From: Thermomucor indicae-seudaticae
Lineage: Eukaryota; Mucoromycota; Mucoromycetes; Mucorales; Lichtheimiaceae
Assembly: GCA_000787465.1 (NCBI GenBank)
Contig: JSYX01000099.1
Location: forward strand, 1-64,000
Direction: 5' to 3'
Length of the DNA: 64,000 bases
Shown here: positions 11,879 through 23,712 of the stretch, piece by piece
How positions within the stretch are numbered: position 1 is the stretch's first letter
How the letters are laid out: every line of letters starts with the position of its first letter
The notes under the pieces: generated by a model
What the model was told of the DNA's origin: nothing
The model's input: only the letters and a program-made list of their open reading frames with translations
Database searches by the model: none
Translations under genes and position numbers: made by a program

Positions 11879-14800
11879 CTAAAGGAAACGCTCGGTGTTA
11901 GTTGATATGTTAACTCGACTTCCCCTTGCGAATGTCCCCACCTCTTGTGCTTCTTCAGCAAACACAGTGACGTTCTCCTTGATGTTCTTTACATCTTCTA
12001 GAGGCTTCTTGAGGACTTTGACGATCACGGCGGTCTGGCTGTCCATGACGGTCTTGAGTTCGTTATCTGGGTCGTTGGTGATTCTATAGTACATGTAAAT
12101 GTCATCGGTTGGTAATAAACCGGCCTTCTTTCTAAGACGCTGGACGCGGTTGATAACTTCACGTGCAAGACCTTCTTGCTCCAGTTCAGGATACTTTTTG
12201 ATATCAAGCAAGATAAGCACATCACGATCAGTGTTTGTCTCGTGATGGGCGTCTTCCTGATCAAAGTAGCGAACAACCTAGACAATAGGATGGATCGATC
12301 AGCCAAAAAAGCCGGGCCCCGATCATCATCATCATCAGAAAGTGGGAAAAAAGCACTTACGTTCAGGTCCTCATCAGTCACCTTGATACCGTCCACAACC
12401 ATTTCCTTGTTCTTGACAAACTCCTTGACTTGTTCGCTCGTCAGACTTGGAAGTGCCTTCTTGACCTTTTGCGCATCCTTCTTTAATTTCTGGCCCAGAA
12501 CCTTCCAGTCAGCTTCGGCTCTGTATTTCACGCCAAACTTGTCTTCGTCGGCGGTCACCAGAATGTCTCGCACGTTCAGTTCCTAAAGAAAACGCATGCT
12601 CTATTGAGCCGTTTTGATTGACTTTAGCTAATAATCCTTCTTACCTCAACAATATAACGCTCGAGTGCCTTGATATCAGCGTGATATTGTGGATCAGGAT
12701 GAATAACGATCAACTCCTTCAAAGGCGTCTTGAGAGAGATGTTCTTCTTCTCACGGATAGCACGGCCCAAGTCAATCACAGCCTGCATTCTGCTGACGGC
12801 GCGTTCAATTTCGGGGTCAAAGTATTCTTCTCTGACCGTTGGGAACTCGAGGAAATGAATCGAGCGGTCGTCAACCACATTCTCGTTCTTGGGAATGAAC
12901 TGCTTCAACGTCTGATACATGTTCTCCGTCAAGAACGGGGTGAACGGTGCCTTGAAAACGTTATGAGCAACATGATGGATGCAAAAAAAGCGTTTCTTTT
13001 CTTTACCATTGTCAAGCACAAAGTAAACAGAACTTCAAACAGCGTGTTCATTGCATACTTGGCATCCTCCAGACCATTTTCGCCCTATTTTTTTTTTTCG
13101 CACAGGTCAGTTATTAGTATGTACGTTACTTTGCGTGGTATGACGAAAACGAACGAACCTTCAATCTTTTTCTGTTGAAGCGGACATACCAATTGGTCAA
13201 GGTATCAATGAGTTGCAGCAGACGAGGCACGACCGTGTACAGTCTGTAGGCCGCCATTTCCTCTCTGATAAACTTGATCAAGGACTGGCAGCTTGCCAGG
13301 ACCCACCGATCCATGACGTTCTCGGACTTTTTCATGTCATGGTCATACATGAAATCATAATCGAACTGCTTCTTGAGCACGGCCGTCTGCGTAATAAAGA
13401 ATTTGAACGCATTGTACCAAGGCAGGAACACCTTGGAAATGATTTCCTTGACGCCTTCTTCCTTGAACTTTAGGAATTCGGCGCGCACAACAGGCGAGTT
13501 GATCAGGTATAACCGGAGTGCATCCGCACCGTACTTGTCGAGGACAATGTCGGGTTCAGGATAGTTCTTGAGGCGCTTGCTCATCTTTTTGCCATCCCTA
13601 TTATTATGATCGCCGTAAGTCAGTTATAAATACTACTTTTAGATAGATGGATACGCACGCTGCAAGTACGAGACCGCTGACAATGACGTTCTTGGCCGGA
13701 GGCTGGTTGAAAAGGTGTGTCGACAAGACAAGCAGAGTGTAGAACCAGCCGCGGGTCTGGTCAATACCTTCCGAGATAAAGTCGGCAGGGAACCCGTTCT
13801 CGAACTTGTCCGTGTTCTCAAAGGGATAGTGCTGTTGCGCGTAAGGCATCGAGCCAGACTCGAACCAGCAATCAAAGACTTCTTCAACACGACGAAGGAC
13901 GCCGCGGCCCGTCTTGGACGGGATAGTAATGTGATCAATGCTAAACAACCATGTCAATAAAGGATCCATTTTTTGACCCCGGATTGCTCGCTCTCTCTCT
14001 CTCTCTCTCACCTCTCTCTGTGGATATCGGTGATGGGTGAAACTCCACTAAGTTCCTCCAGTTCCTTGATCGAACCAACAGCGACAATTTCTTGGAGATC
14101 GTCGCTGACCCACAGCGGAATAGGCGTGCCCCAGTATCGGTTACGAGAAATGTTCCAGTCACGAGCATTGGCAATCCAGTTGGCAAACCGCTTCTCCTGC
14201 ACAAACGAGGGTACCCTGGAATTGTGTTATTCATGGCAAACGAGGATGGAGGATATACAGCCCACCCCCCACTTGCTTACCATCGCATCTGCTCATTGCA
14301 AGCCAAGATCTTATCGACCACGGGCTTCACGCGGACGAACCACGAAGGCACCGCGCGGTAAATGAGCGGCGTGTCCGATCGCCAGCAGAAAGGATAACTG
14401 TGCATAATTTGGGACTGGACGATCAGACGACCCCTTTGCTTGAGCTGCTTCTGAATCGCCTTGTCGGCGTCCTATCGACAGATTGTCAATTGATGAAGGT
14501 TGGGTTGTAGAAGCGCGAGGGAGGGACGTGATGATTACCTTGATATACATTCCGGCAAAGTCGGTCACCACAGGTTCAAAGCAACCCTTTTCGTCCAGCG
14601 GGCAAGGCAAGAACCCATCGGCATCAATCACACCGTGCTCCAGACAGACGCGGTAGTCGTCTTCACCAAACGCGGGCGCGTTCTGGACAATACCGGTACC
14701 CGAATCATCGGTCACATAGGAGTCGACCATGACCTTGTAGGCGCGACCCTTGAACTCCTTGACAAAGTAATCGAACATGGGTTCGAACTCCCAGCCCTTC

Positions 14801-15886
14801 ATCTCGGCACCTTTGTAGCGTTCCAGGACCGTAAACTTGGCCTTTTTCGGGTCCTTGTAGAGCGCATCCAATCGTTTCTCGAGCAAGATGTACTGGTTAC
14901 TGGTCAGCTCGTCCTTGATCTTGACATACTCAAAATCTGGGTGCACGGTCACACCCAGGCATGAGGTCAAGGTCCAAGGCGTCGTGGTCCATGCCAAAAG
15001 TTGTGTCGCTGGGTCGTTAATCAGAGGGAAACCAACAACGACTTTATTTCCAAACTGTTAGATTTAGCTCTTTCCAGTTATCCCGGGTTTCAGAAACGTA
15101 CTTGCCGGATCATTCACGTCCTTGTAGTTTTGGGATGACTCAAAGTTGGACAGAGGCGTATGGCATGCGGTCGAATAAGGCATGACCTTCTGGCCACGGT
15201 AGACCTGACCCTTGTCATACAGCTGCTTAAAGACCCACCAGACGCTTTCCATGAAAGTCGGGTTCAATGTCTTGTAGTCGTTATCAAAATCAATCCATCG
15301 AGCCATACGTTCGACTGTCTTTCTCCATTCACTCGCGTATCGCATCACAATCGCTCTGCATTCGGCGTTGTATTTGTCGATACCCATTTTCAGAACGTCG
15401 TCTCGTCCCTGCCAAATCGTTGGTTGGGATGATATGATACCAATCAAGCAACATCAAGATCAGAATCTCAAACCTTGATACCGAGTTTCTTGTCAATCTC
15501 GTATTCGACAGGCAGACCGTGCGTGTCCCAACCGAAACGACGCTCGACATTGTGGCCTGTGTTGTGGGCATACCGAGTGACGATATCCTGTGGGTGGGGC
15601 GGGTTGCTGGCTGTCAAACCTTGGGCCCGTCTTTACTTTAGGATCTAAATAGAACCATCCATACCTTGATGGTACCAGCCAACAAGTGACCATAATGAGG
15701 AAGACCGGTTGCAAACGGCGGACCGTCAAAGAACGTATACGGTTTCTTGTCCTTATTTAACTTGACAGACGTATTGAAGGCGTCGATTTCCCTCCAATAC
15801 GCGAGGATTTTCTCCTCTTCCTTTGGAAAGCTAGAAACCCAACGCTTAGTTGCTTCGTTCTGCGCGCGCGCCACACTCGCATTCAT
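11879..15886 (-). CDS. ILS1: isoleucyl-tRNA synthetase, cytosolic
   Basis: Class I aminoacyl-tRNA synthetase that charges tRNA-Ile with isoleucine in the cytosol. Twelve exons close in frame to 1088 aa: 15886-15665, 15587-15474, 15408-15102, 15041-14539, 14471-14281, 14215-14012, 13940-13659, 13597-13159, 13084-13007, 12950-12645, 12582-12361, 12277-11879. The HIGH motif appears as '[12 protein letters not shown]' near residue 63 and the KMSKS loop as '[15 protein letters not shown]' in exon 8. Between them sits the editing (CP1) domain with 'WTTTPWTL'. Family signatures '[10 protein letters not shown]' and '[13 protein letters not shown]' are present. No mitochondrial presequence is visible. 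Length agrees with yeast Ils1 (1072 aa). The intron at 14011 starts with a (GA)n tract on the coding strand. TAG is the stop codon. Shares a 656-bp divergent promoter with the G-patch gene. Confidence 0.97.
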
Positions 15887-16542
15887 AAAGTTTCATTTAC
15901 TTGAATTGCCCAGACACTAGGTTTTATAATGAGTCCATTTGGCACGGCCCATGCAAGCGGTCGCCCCCACCCCACTACGCGACTTACCGTCGGCTAAAGA
16001 CACGCTCATGCTTTAATTTCTCGAGACGACCCCGTCACCCTCTTTTTGTTCTCTGACCTTTTGAAATAGCCTTCAGCCTTCAGCCTTCAGCCCCTTAAGA
16101 TGAGTCACAAAATCACCAAGCCACACTGCTGCTTCAGAATGACAGGCGCAGCAGAAATCTATTACGATAAAGTTTGCTAGCTGGCTTTCTGCAGAAAGTA
16201 ACAGGAGCTTATTGTCAATTGGCACTCATGGTGAGGGTAACCAGGCAGACGACTACTGTGTTATCGAGATCCCCCTTTTGCAACACAACTTCAACCGCAG
16301 TTGGCATAGCATGGAAGTTTAGAGTATAGACCTTTAATGAGAACGTATTGAATGCTTTTCTCTGCATCGTTTGGAGAACTATTAAGGATAAATACAATAA
16401 AGTTGACACATGACCATGACGAACAATATGCTTGCGCTGTCATACATACTTTGTTGCAAAGTTTGCATATTGATCCTTTTACAATGCATTGAGGAAAAAG
16501 CTTCTCCGACTTTTCCCAACTGTATCTCAATACAAGTATAGA
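15887..16542. other. divergent promoter, IleRS / G-patch gene
   Basis: 656 nt between two divergent starts. A short tandem of 'ccttcag' occurs near 16070-16091. No TATA box stands out. The open frame on the plus strand that extends upstream of 16543 (from 16489) is taken as 5' leader, because the family N-terminus begins at the acidic 'MGDSDEEDYMS'. Confidence 0.5.
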
Positions 16543-17629
16543 ATGGGAGATTCCGATGAGGAGGACTACATGTCGTCCAAGTTCCTCGAAGAGGCTGCTA
16601 ATTACGAGCAGCAGTCGCAGAAGGAAAAGCCGTATAGCGAGCGGCGTAAGCAGCAGATCCGGGAGCAACAAGCCAAAGCTTACATTAAGCCACGCGCCCA
16701 GTTGGAACGCGAAGCACGCGAAGAAGGATTAAAGCGATCGGTCGATGAGAGTAACAAGGGAATGAAGATGTTAATGAAAATGGGCTTCAAGTGAGTCAAC
16801 GAAGCTAGATGGACGTGTGTTCGAATGACAATTCATGTGGGAAAGACAGGGTATGACGCTCGGTAAATCCGGTGGATTGGAGCAGCCCATTCCTCTCGAA
16901 ATGAAGACAGGCAAGTTCTATTGAACTCTCAACCAGTAGACAGAGGCTGTGTAACATCATCATCTTCATAGGGCGCGGCGGTCTTGGTATGGAATCGAGC
17001 CGTAAGCGTGAACTAGAAGAGCGCGAAAAAGAAGAAGCAGAGAAACGACAAAAGATGGATCCTGAAGGATTTCGTGAGCAGATGGCGGAGCGCTCGAAAA
17101 AGGCCAAGCTGGGTCGCAGAATAGCTGCGGCTGCAGCCCTATGCGAACGCTTTGACAAGGAAAATGTAAGAATGATTCACCTCGAGTCATCACAGCAACA
17201 ACCATGTTGCTAAAACCTCCCCGCTCATGTAGGGCATAGAGGTAAAAAAACAAGCTAAAGTATATATCCGGCGAACTGGGATGATTGACATCACCAGGCG
17301 AATGTTTTATGGACATTGATACCGAAACGTGAAGAAGAAACTGCTACGGACTCTGAGCAGAATGAAACAGAATCCGATACATCTCAAGAGCAGCCACAAT
17401 ATCCTAGCGAAGAAGTGAAAGAACTTCATTCCTTGCAAGTAAGTCTGATTGATGTGTCACAACGGGGAAAGTTATTCATTTATATACGGCACAGTTCGAT
17501 GAGCAGTTGAAGCGACTCGTGGATTATCTGCGCTCAAAGTATACTTACTGCTTCTGGTGCGGAGCCAAGTTCAATGACGAGCAGGATCTCTTGGAGAATT
17601 GCCCGGGACCCGAAGAAGATGACCATTGA
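16543..17629 (+). CDS. G-patch / DUF4187 protein (GPATCH11-like)
   Basis: Five exons close in frame to 260 aa: 16543-16790, 16846-16910, 16972-17165, 17298-17438, 17495-17629. The protein begins 'MGDSDEEDYMSSKFLEEA', has a basic coiled coil, then a G-patch split over three exons ('MLMKMGFKQGMTLGKSGG', 'GRGGLGM'), an ER/K-rich helix and a C-terminal DUF4187 segment with 'YCFWCGAKFNDEQDL' ending in an acidic tail. This order matches GPATCH11 (CCDC75/CENP-Y). G-patch proteins commonly activate DEAH RNA helicases; the exact role of GPATCH11 homologs is poorly defined. The second intron (16911-16971) has a GC donor (GCAAGT), needed to keep the G-patch in frame. Convergent with the polygalacturonase. 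Confidence 0.92.
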
Positions 17630-17883
17630 ACTTGAAGAGAGAGATAGATTGCACTTGCCAACATCGTTTTCGCTCTTTTGTTGGTAATCCAGGAAATAGT
17701 GAGATCGATGGATACGCTGGCGATTTATTATTGTATGTGGAATCTTTTACTGAAGAGAACGAGATTGCATGAAAGCTCATACAGTACGGGAAATTCCGCA
17801 GCAAGACTCCAATGATCAATGATGAACAATGCTAAAAAAAAAAGCTAGAAATACACACACACTTTATTGTTATTTAAGATGAT

Positions 17884-19144
17884 TTAGTTGCAGTAAGAGA
17901 TCTTGCTGGAACCTTGGAGGTTCTTGCAGACGTTTGCGGTCGTCTTGGAGCCGGCCTTGACCGTGATATCCTTGATGGTAAAGTCCGTGCAAGGGGTATC
18001 AGTCGCGCAGTTGACGTAGAGGATCGGGTTCTTCTTGTTGTCCGCAGCCGTGCCCGAGATGCCCGAGATGGTCACGTCGCTGATCGATAACGAGTGCGAG
18101 TCTTGGCCGTTGCAGTACTTCATCTGGTTGTTGTCGCAATAATGGGTCGTGATCAGGATCGGGTTCTCGGCGTTCTCGAGGTAAATGTCCTCAAAGGCGA
18201 CGTCCTTCACCGTCCCCTTGCCGCCGGGCCAGGTCTTGATCCGGACACCGTTCTGGCAGCCAATGCAAGAGTTGGAGATGAATCGGAGGCCGGAAACCGA
18301 TTCGGTCTTGGAGCTGCCGTGCTTGCCCAGGGAACCAACGCTGAAACCGTGGCTGCCGGTGCACTTGAGGTCAGTGACCAAAAGATCGGTGACGCCTGCG
18401 GTGTAGTTAGTGAGTCATGGTATCTATTCTTCTTTTTTTCTCTCAGAGTACCATCATTGACGGCAATACAGTCGTCACCATTGACAATAGTGGACGAGCG
18501 GATGGTGACGTTGGAGGACGCAGAGACGTCAAAAGCATCGGTGTTGTGGGCGTCGTACTTTGCATTGTCTGACTTGGCGTGGAGGTTCAGTTTCTCAAAG
18601 ACGACGTTCTTGCATCCGTTAATGCTAAAGTGGGCTCTGGGTGCTTGGCTGATGGAGAAGCCGCCAAAGTACGAGTTGGTAGCCTTGGGCTTGAAAAGTG
18701 GCGGGGCCTTGCGGTTCTGGGCATTGTACCTTGAAACAGCAAATGAGTATATATATATGTGGGCTAGAGAGTGAATGAACGCGTCGATACATACCAGCCC
18801 TGACCGTTACCGTAAAAGGCACCCGAGCCGCTCCAGTGGATGTTGTCGCCTTCAATGTAGAAGAACGCCTTCTCCTTTGTGAACTTGATGTCGTACGAGG
18901 GGAGGTTGACGGTAGAGTCAAACTGGACGGTGACGTCCTTGAGACCGGTCACGGAAACGACGCTCTTCATGTTAAAAGTGGTGCCACTGGGGAAGACGAC
19001 CGTGCCGCCGTTCTTGCACTTGGAGAAAGCGGCTTCAATGTTGGACGAGTGATCGCCAGAGGTAGAGACGGTACAGGTGGTGCCGGCATTAACAAGGGCA
19101 GAAGCCAACCAAATGGCCAGACCGGTTGAGATAAAGAAGCGCAT
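17884..19144 (-). CDS. secreted endo-polygalacturonase (GH28)
   Basis: Three exons (19144-18795, 18729-18452, 18395-17884) give 379 aa. A signal peptide (MRFFISTGLAIWLASALVNA) leads to a right-handed beta-helix of family GH28. Catalytic motifs are present in order: 'NTDAFDVS', 'NGDDC', 'GSHGFSVGS' and 'RIKTW', providing the three catalytic Asp, the His and the substrate-binding Arg/Lys. The enzyme hydrolyses alpha-1,4-galacturonan in pectin outside the cell, typical of plant-debris-degrading Mucorales. Eleven or so Cys suggest disulphides. A TATA box lies about 60 nt before the ATG. The long open frame on the opposite strand (18094-18774) is antisense shadow. The name endo rather than exo is inferred from length and overall resemblance. 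Confidence 0.95.
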
Positions 19145-19203
19145 GTTGAATAGAGAGTGGGTCGGGTTTGATGTGTAGGCAATCCTTGATTCAAACACGC
19201 GTC

Positions 19204-19210
19204 TTTTATA
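19204..19210 (-). promoter_or_regulatory. TATA box of the polygalacturonase gene
   Basis: Minus strand TATAAAA, about 60 nt upstream of the ATG at 19144, as expected for a strongly inducible secreted-enzyme gene. Confidence 0.5.
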
Positions 19211-20909
19211 TCTTTTGGGCTCTTCAGCTTGTTGCTGTCTGTGCTCTCTTTCTGGTCGGCCTTTTGCAATGCTACTTACTTCCCGGGCAATGGTCCGATG
19301 AATTCCCCGATATTGATACTTCCTTGCGGAAGCTTCTTGTTCAATGCTGTTTGCCTCGCTGAACTCCGAAAATACGCATTTCTGGTGACCCCGAAAACGT
19401 CCATAACGCTGGTGCCCATTACTAGGTGCATGGATACCGCGTATCTGACTCGCAAACCAGAAATGTTAAAGCTGATGTATCCCATTGGTGCTCTTCCTGG
19501 TAAAACGAGCATTGACGTCTATACCAATTTCATACAGGCCATTGCTTCATTCCTTACAGGGCTAGGACATGTCCCCAAAACGGTATTTCTGTGTTATGGT
19601 AACACGCATTTATCCCAGCATCCGAGGAATTCGAACGCAAATCACTCACTGCACATCACAGAGAGCTCAATGGATTGACATTCAACACGGACTTTTCTTT
19701 TTGCGAACAGTGATAAATTGATGAGGACACATGAACTAGGATACGCTGTTTTGATGGTTTTGCAATTGCAGGTCTCGTTTGTATCTTGTCATGCACTGTG
19801 TTGCATTTCGTGCCAGCAAATGGGTCTGGGAATCGTATGATATTACCAGGGTTCCGATCATGAAGTCTGTGCTTCGTGGTACGACGGGATGCATCGGCTT
19901 TCGATCGTGAGCTTCCAACGAATCGTATATCATCTGGTCCGCTCACATTGGAGATAAATTGATGATAAAGAACAACTACGAGAGCTGCACGAAGTGTAGC
20001 GTCGTGCAAGATGGACACATCAATATGCTATTCATAGCACGTCCACTTGATTAAGAAAAGGCCTACGAGAGCAACTTCGCGTTGTTGGACCAAGAGGAAG
20101 CGGGCATACTCCGTCTTCCCGATCGAGACAACATTTGCGCTTCTATCCAAGACTTCGCAACACTACTGTAAACTTGGTCTAACATTAAGAACGACATGGA
20201 TACGCATTCAGCTTTCAGGTGGCGTCTCGCGTTGTATCTATTTCACGAACATGTCCGGGCAAGCTGTATGATATCTCTCAGCTCATAAGAACACAGCATC
20301 ATTAGGCTGTTCATCCATAGTCTTCGGTCCCGACTATCAACGCATGCCACCTGCCTTCTAGGTATACTTCCATTGCTCTACTTTGTATGTACCTGAGAGC
20401 CGAGAAATACATTTTTAAGCCATAGCGCCCCAAAAATAGATTATGTCGCCCATAATCTTTATTTAATATCATCAATATTTCGCGTTGCAAGATGCAGTAT
20501 GAATAAAAGCCTGCGCAAGCAAAGCGTAGAGGATAACGGCTTGCCTCATGTGTAATGGCTAGCTTTCACACCAAACCTGTTACTGAAATCTCGCGCAGCC
20601 CGCAAATTCCAATTTTCGAATGCGCGTAACCATTCTCTTCCCGCAAATGATCGCCTGCAACTTGCAGCATTGTTTGGGAGTTCAAACACTGCAAGTTGAA
20701 AAAGAGTCTTTCCGTTTTCGGACCTGTTGCGTCATTGAGAACGAAGCAAAAGCCAATCGATTTTTTCTTATTTCTCGATAGTGTGTGTCCCGTTTGTTGT
20801 CGCTGGACCGAGTAAGAAGATGTAGTGAATGGGAGGTGGAATGAATCGCAGCGTTTGTTAAATTGTTTGTTCCGTTTAAAGCTATCGTCATTTATTACAT
20901 TCGAGAAAA
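19211..20909. other. 1.7 kb without a supported gene
   Basis: Open frames of 78-149 codons exist on both strands (19229-19678 plus, 19276-19512 minus, 19656-20018 minus), but none shows a domain or splice structure. The last part carries the promoter of the DUF3020 gene. Confidence 0.4.
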
Positions 20910-22433
20910 ATGCAAGAGAACAATTCGCGGAAAGCTGACGGCGATCACGAACAACAGGAACAGCAGCCACAAGAGCAGTCGCAAGGAGCGTCATGCACGC
21001 AAGATCAGAGTCAGCAACCTCAGCAAACGACAGTTACCAATGATAATGCCAGTGAAGCCGCACGCTCAGTAGAAGGGTCAAGTGCACTGGAAAAAGAGCC
21101 ACAAACCAGTTCTTGTCCTACTCTTCTTGTTCATCCTACCCCAATACCAATCCAGGCTTATGAATTGCCTAACCTGAACATGACCGCAGAGCAGGCGCAA
21201 GCTATTGCGCAAGCGGCAGCAGCGGCCATGGCTGCGTCCAGTAGCGCAAGCAATAACCCTGCCTTATTCGCTCAAACAAACATCCATACTTCCTCAGGCG
21301 ATACGTCCAGTAGTAGTAGCAGCGCAGCAGAGAGCAGCACTCCTCCAAGTATTGCACCTGCAGGCGTGCAGCTCAGTATTAACGACGAACATCCAATGTC
21401 TTCAGTCCAACAACTAACGGCAGAGATGCTAAAACGTGAACTGATCAATCAGAAAGTAAATAGGTCTCTTTACCTAGAAAGACATGAACATAGATACTAA
21501 CATAGCTGTGTGGGAAAGGTCCGTGCAGATAATCGCGAACGCAAGAAAAGATGGAGGGCATTGAATGAGGAGCGAAGTATGCTGTCTCTTCTTCTTCTTC
21601 TTCTTTAGCCTCCTTTACTGAACAAACATCATCGTCATCAGACAAAGACAACGATCTACGCTGTCGTGTAAACAAACGGGCGACCAAACTGTTTGGCAAG
21701 GAAGACAGCGCAATGAAGCGTCGGTGGGCAGAGGAAGAATTCGCGAAACGGAAACAAAAACGTATTGAAAAGGAGCGAAGAAAACATGCCACAGATGGCG
21801 CCATGGGTGCAGCCACGAATAATGTATCTGGATCTAGCAGTCAATCACAATCAACCGTGCTGACTGTGGTAATATTCCAATTGGGCCATCATCCAGCATC
21901 GCAAAATGCAACTAACTTGATAACAGGGTCAACCGATCATACCACCGGATATGAACCCTCTGGCGCTATTTTGTCAGCAATTAGGAATGCTGACTTCCTC
22001 GCAGTCATCATCTACAGCCGGCTCAGCTGCACGATTAATAGCAAACAATGGTGCTACACGGTCAGGTCAACAACAGCAACAAGCCGACGGTCAACAGGCA
22101 AACCCGTGGCTCGCGCTTTTCCAGCAACTGCAACAACAAGCTCAGCAACAACAACAACAACAACAACAGCAGCAACAACAAGAAGGAAAGATCGCCGGTG
22201 CGTCAGAAGCACCCAGTTGTTCTAAAGAACAACCAAGTTCAGAGCTTGGAGAACGGTCCGAAGACAGGTTAGGAACGTTACTTGAGAGCGCGGCGGCTTC
22301 TGATAAGCAAGGGGAAGCCGGGGAGCGCGACGCAAATGCCAGTGGAGAGCAGCAGCAGCAACCAAGGAATATCGACTTTCCTGTGGAGGCGGTTTTAACA
22401 TTAATGCAGTTGAATGCTGGTTGGCGACAATGA
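20910..22433 (+). CDS. DUF3020-domain, Gln/Ser-rich nuclear protein
   Basis: Four exons (20910-21455, 21519-21576, 21642-21868, 21927-22433) give 445 aa. The middle, split by two introns, is the fungal DUF3020 signature: 'RADNRERKKRWRALNEER' followed by 'NKDNDLRCRVNKRATKLFG' and an acidic/basic coiled helix 'MKRRWAEEEFAKRKQKR'. The N-terminus is Gln-rich with an Ala run ('AEQAQAIAQAAAAAMA'). The C-terminal part holds a pure glutamine tract and ends 'PVEAVLTLMQLNAGWRQ'. DUF3020 proteins are fungal, basic and presumed to act in the nucleus; their biochemical role is unknown. Low-complexity flanks around one ordered domain look like a transcription regulator (inference). The intron in the DUF3020 motif is in phase 1 and restores Asn. 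Confidence 0.85.
22142..22183 (+). repeat. CAA/CAG repeat coding polyglutamine
   Basis: A run of CAA and CAG triplets in the last exon of the DUF3020 gene encodes about 14 consecutive Gln. Its length is likely to vary between strains. Confidence 0.85.
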
Positions 22434-22520
22434 AGATATCAAATGAAAATTGTGCATATTAAACCCGGGGGTTTTTTGTGTTAAACATTCCATTAAAATA
22501 ATCTCTCTCTTTTTTTACGC

Positions 22521-23663
22521 ATGTCGCTTGCTACACTTGGGTTTGACCTGCTGCTTTGTATTGCTGAAAACTTGAGCGCAAAAGATTTGATCCAGCTGTC
22601 GTCCACCTGCAAAGCGCTATGGGCGGCGTTGCAGAATGACGACTTGTTATGGAAACGGTTATGTGATACGGATTACGGACTGACGTACAATCATCCTAAG
22701 CAGACATACTTTGCACTCTATCGACAATCGGCCAAGCGAGTGTATGGTCGATTACCATGTCGCCACCTCCGTTGGGTGTCTTGTCCAACAACAGCAGCAC
22801 TCGAAATATCGACATGTTATTTCCAAGAAGAAAAACATCAGCGAGAAAAGTTGTGTATTTGTATGCATTGTCGCAAGACCTGTAAGGCTTTCTCTCTCTC
22901 TCTCTCTTTTCTTTCGCTTCAGTTGATGATATTCTTTATGCTGCAAGTGTGCGAGCGTCATGCGCGGTGGCATACGCGGGCCTATGGTCATGAGCTATTC
23001 TTTAAACCCAACATGGCAGAGATATTCTGCCAATCCTGTGTTGACTGGGTAAAGTAAGAGACAGAAAGAGAGATACATACACGTTAACTGTATGTTATTT
23101 CTTTAGTTGGGCGGCAAGGATGCGGATCCAGCGGAACAGTACTATGCAACCCTCATTGGCGACGCTTGGATGAAACGGTTGTTCAAACAAGAAGAATGGC
23201 AGGATATGGTTTCTGCTCGAGAACAACGACGTCACGAACGTTGGTTACGATGGCACGACACCCCTTCTCGCGTCGTATCCAATCCAAAGGGATATTGCTT
23301 TGTCTCGGCCGAGTTCATGTGGGAGTGGGAACAGTTTGTTGAAGGTTGGCGTACCTGGCCACCTTGGGAAGTAAAAGTGAATCATCATTATACTACCAAT
23401 ATGCGCCCTTTACTACGCATGGACCCTTTCTCGCGAGAGTCGAGTGATCTTGTCATAGTGTCCCTGGAAACGTGGGAGTACCTTGAAAAGACGTATGATA
23501 CAGGAGGAGTCAAAATAACAGAAGGTATAGATATAAAGTGCGCTTCTCGTTTTGCATGGCCCCCTGACGAGCTTTTGTTGTAACAGAAGATCTTGTGCAT
23601 TCAGAAATATGGAAGCACTTGTTGATGCGCTACAAAGATAGAGTATCGCGCCAGTATACATAG
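22521..23663 (+). CDS. F-box protein with a DUSP-like domain
   Basis: Four exons (22521-22881, 22948-23048, 23107-23524, 23587-23663) give 318 aa. Residues 5-50 are an F-box ('LGFDLLLCIAENLSAKDLIQ', 'LSSTCKALWAAL'). A Cys/His cluster follows ('CICMHCRKTLCERH', 'FCQSC'), probably zinc-binding. The C-terminal half contains 'GYCFVSAEFMWEWEQFVEGW' and 'SSDLVIVSLETWEYLEKTY', which resembles the DUSP domain of ubiquitin-specific proteases. F-box proteins recruit substrates to SCF ubiquitin ligases; a DUSP module here would be the substrate side (inference). The first intron begins with a (TC)n tract; other frames across 22750-22880 are open too, and I chose the one that preserves the metal ligands. 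The stop lies 49 bp from that of the opposing lipase gene. Confidence 0.75.
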
Positions 23664-23674
23664 CTAATGATAAT

Positions 23675-23676
<2 letters not shown>

Positions 23677-23707
<31 letters not shown>
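23677..23707. repeat. (CA)n microsatellite between convergent genes
   Basis: About fifteen CA units fill most of the 49 bp between the F-box stop (23663) and the lipase stop (23713), so both 3' UTRs must cross it and overlap. Confidence 0.9.
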
Positions 23708-23710
<3 letters not shown>

Positions 23711-23712
23711 TA

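Noticed and set aside
13990..14010. CT repeat as a regulatory element
   Set aside because: It is a simple-sequence tract next to the splice donor of an IleRS intron; similar tracts lie in other introns (22890, 32725).
14500..14964. 154-codon plus-strand frame in the IleRS region
   Set aside because: Shadow of the IleRS editing domain on the other strand.
18094..18774. 226-codon plus-strand frame
   Set aside because: Antisense to the polygalacturonase exons and intron; it has no domain, and the minus strand carries all GH28 motifs.
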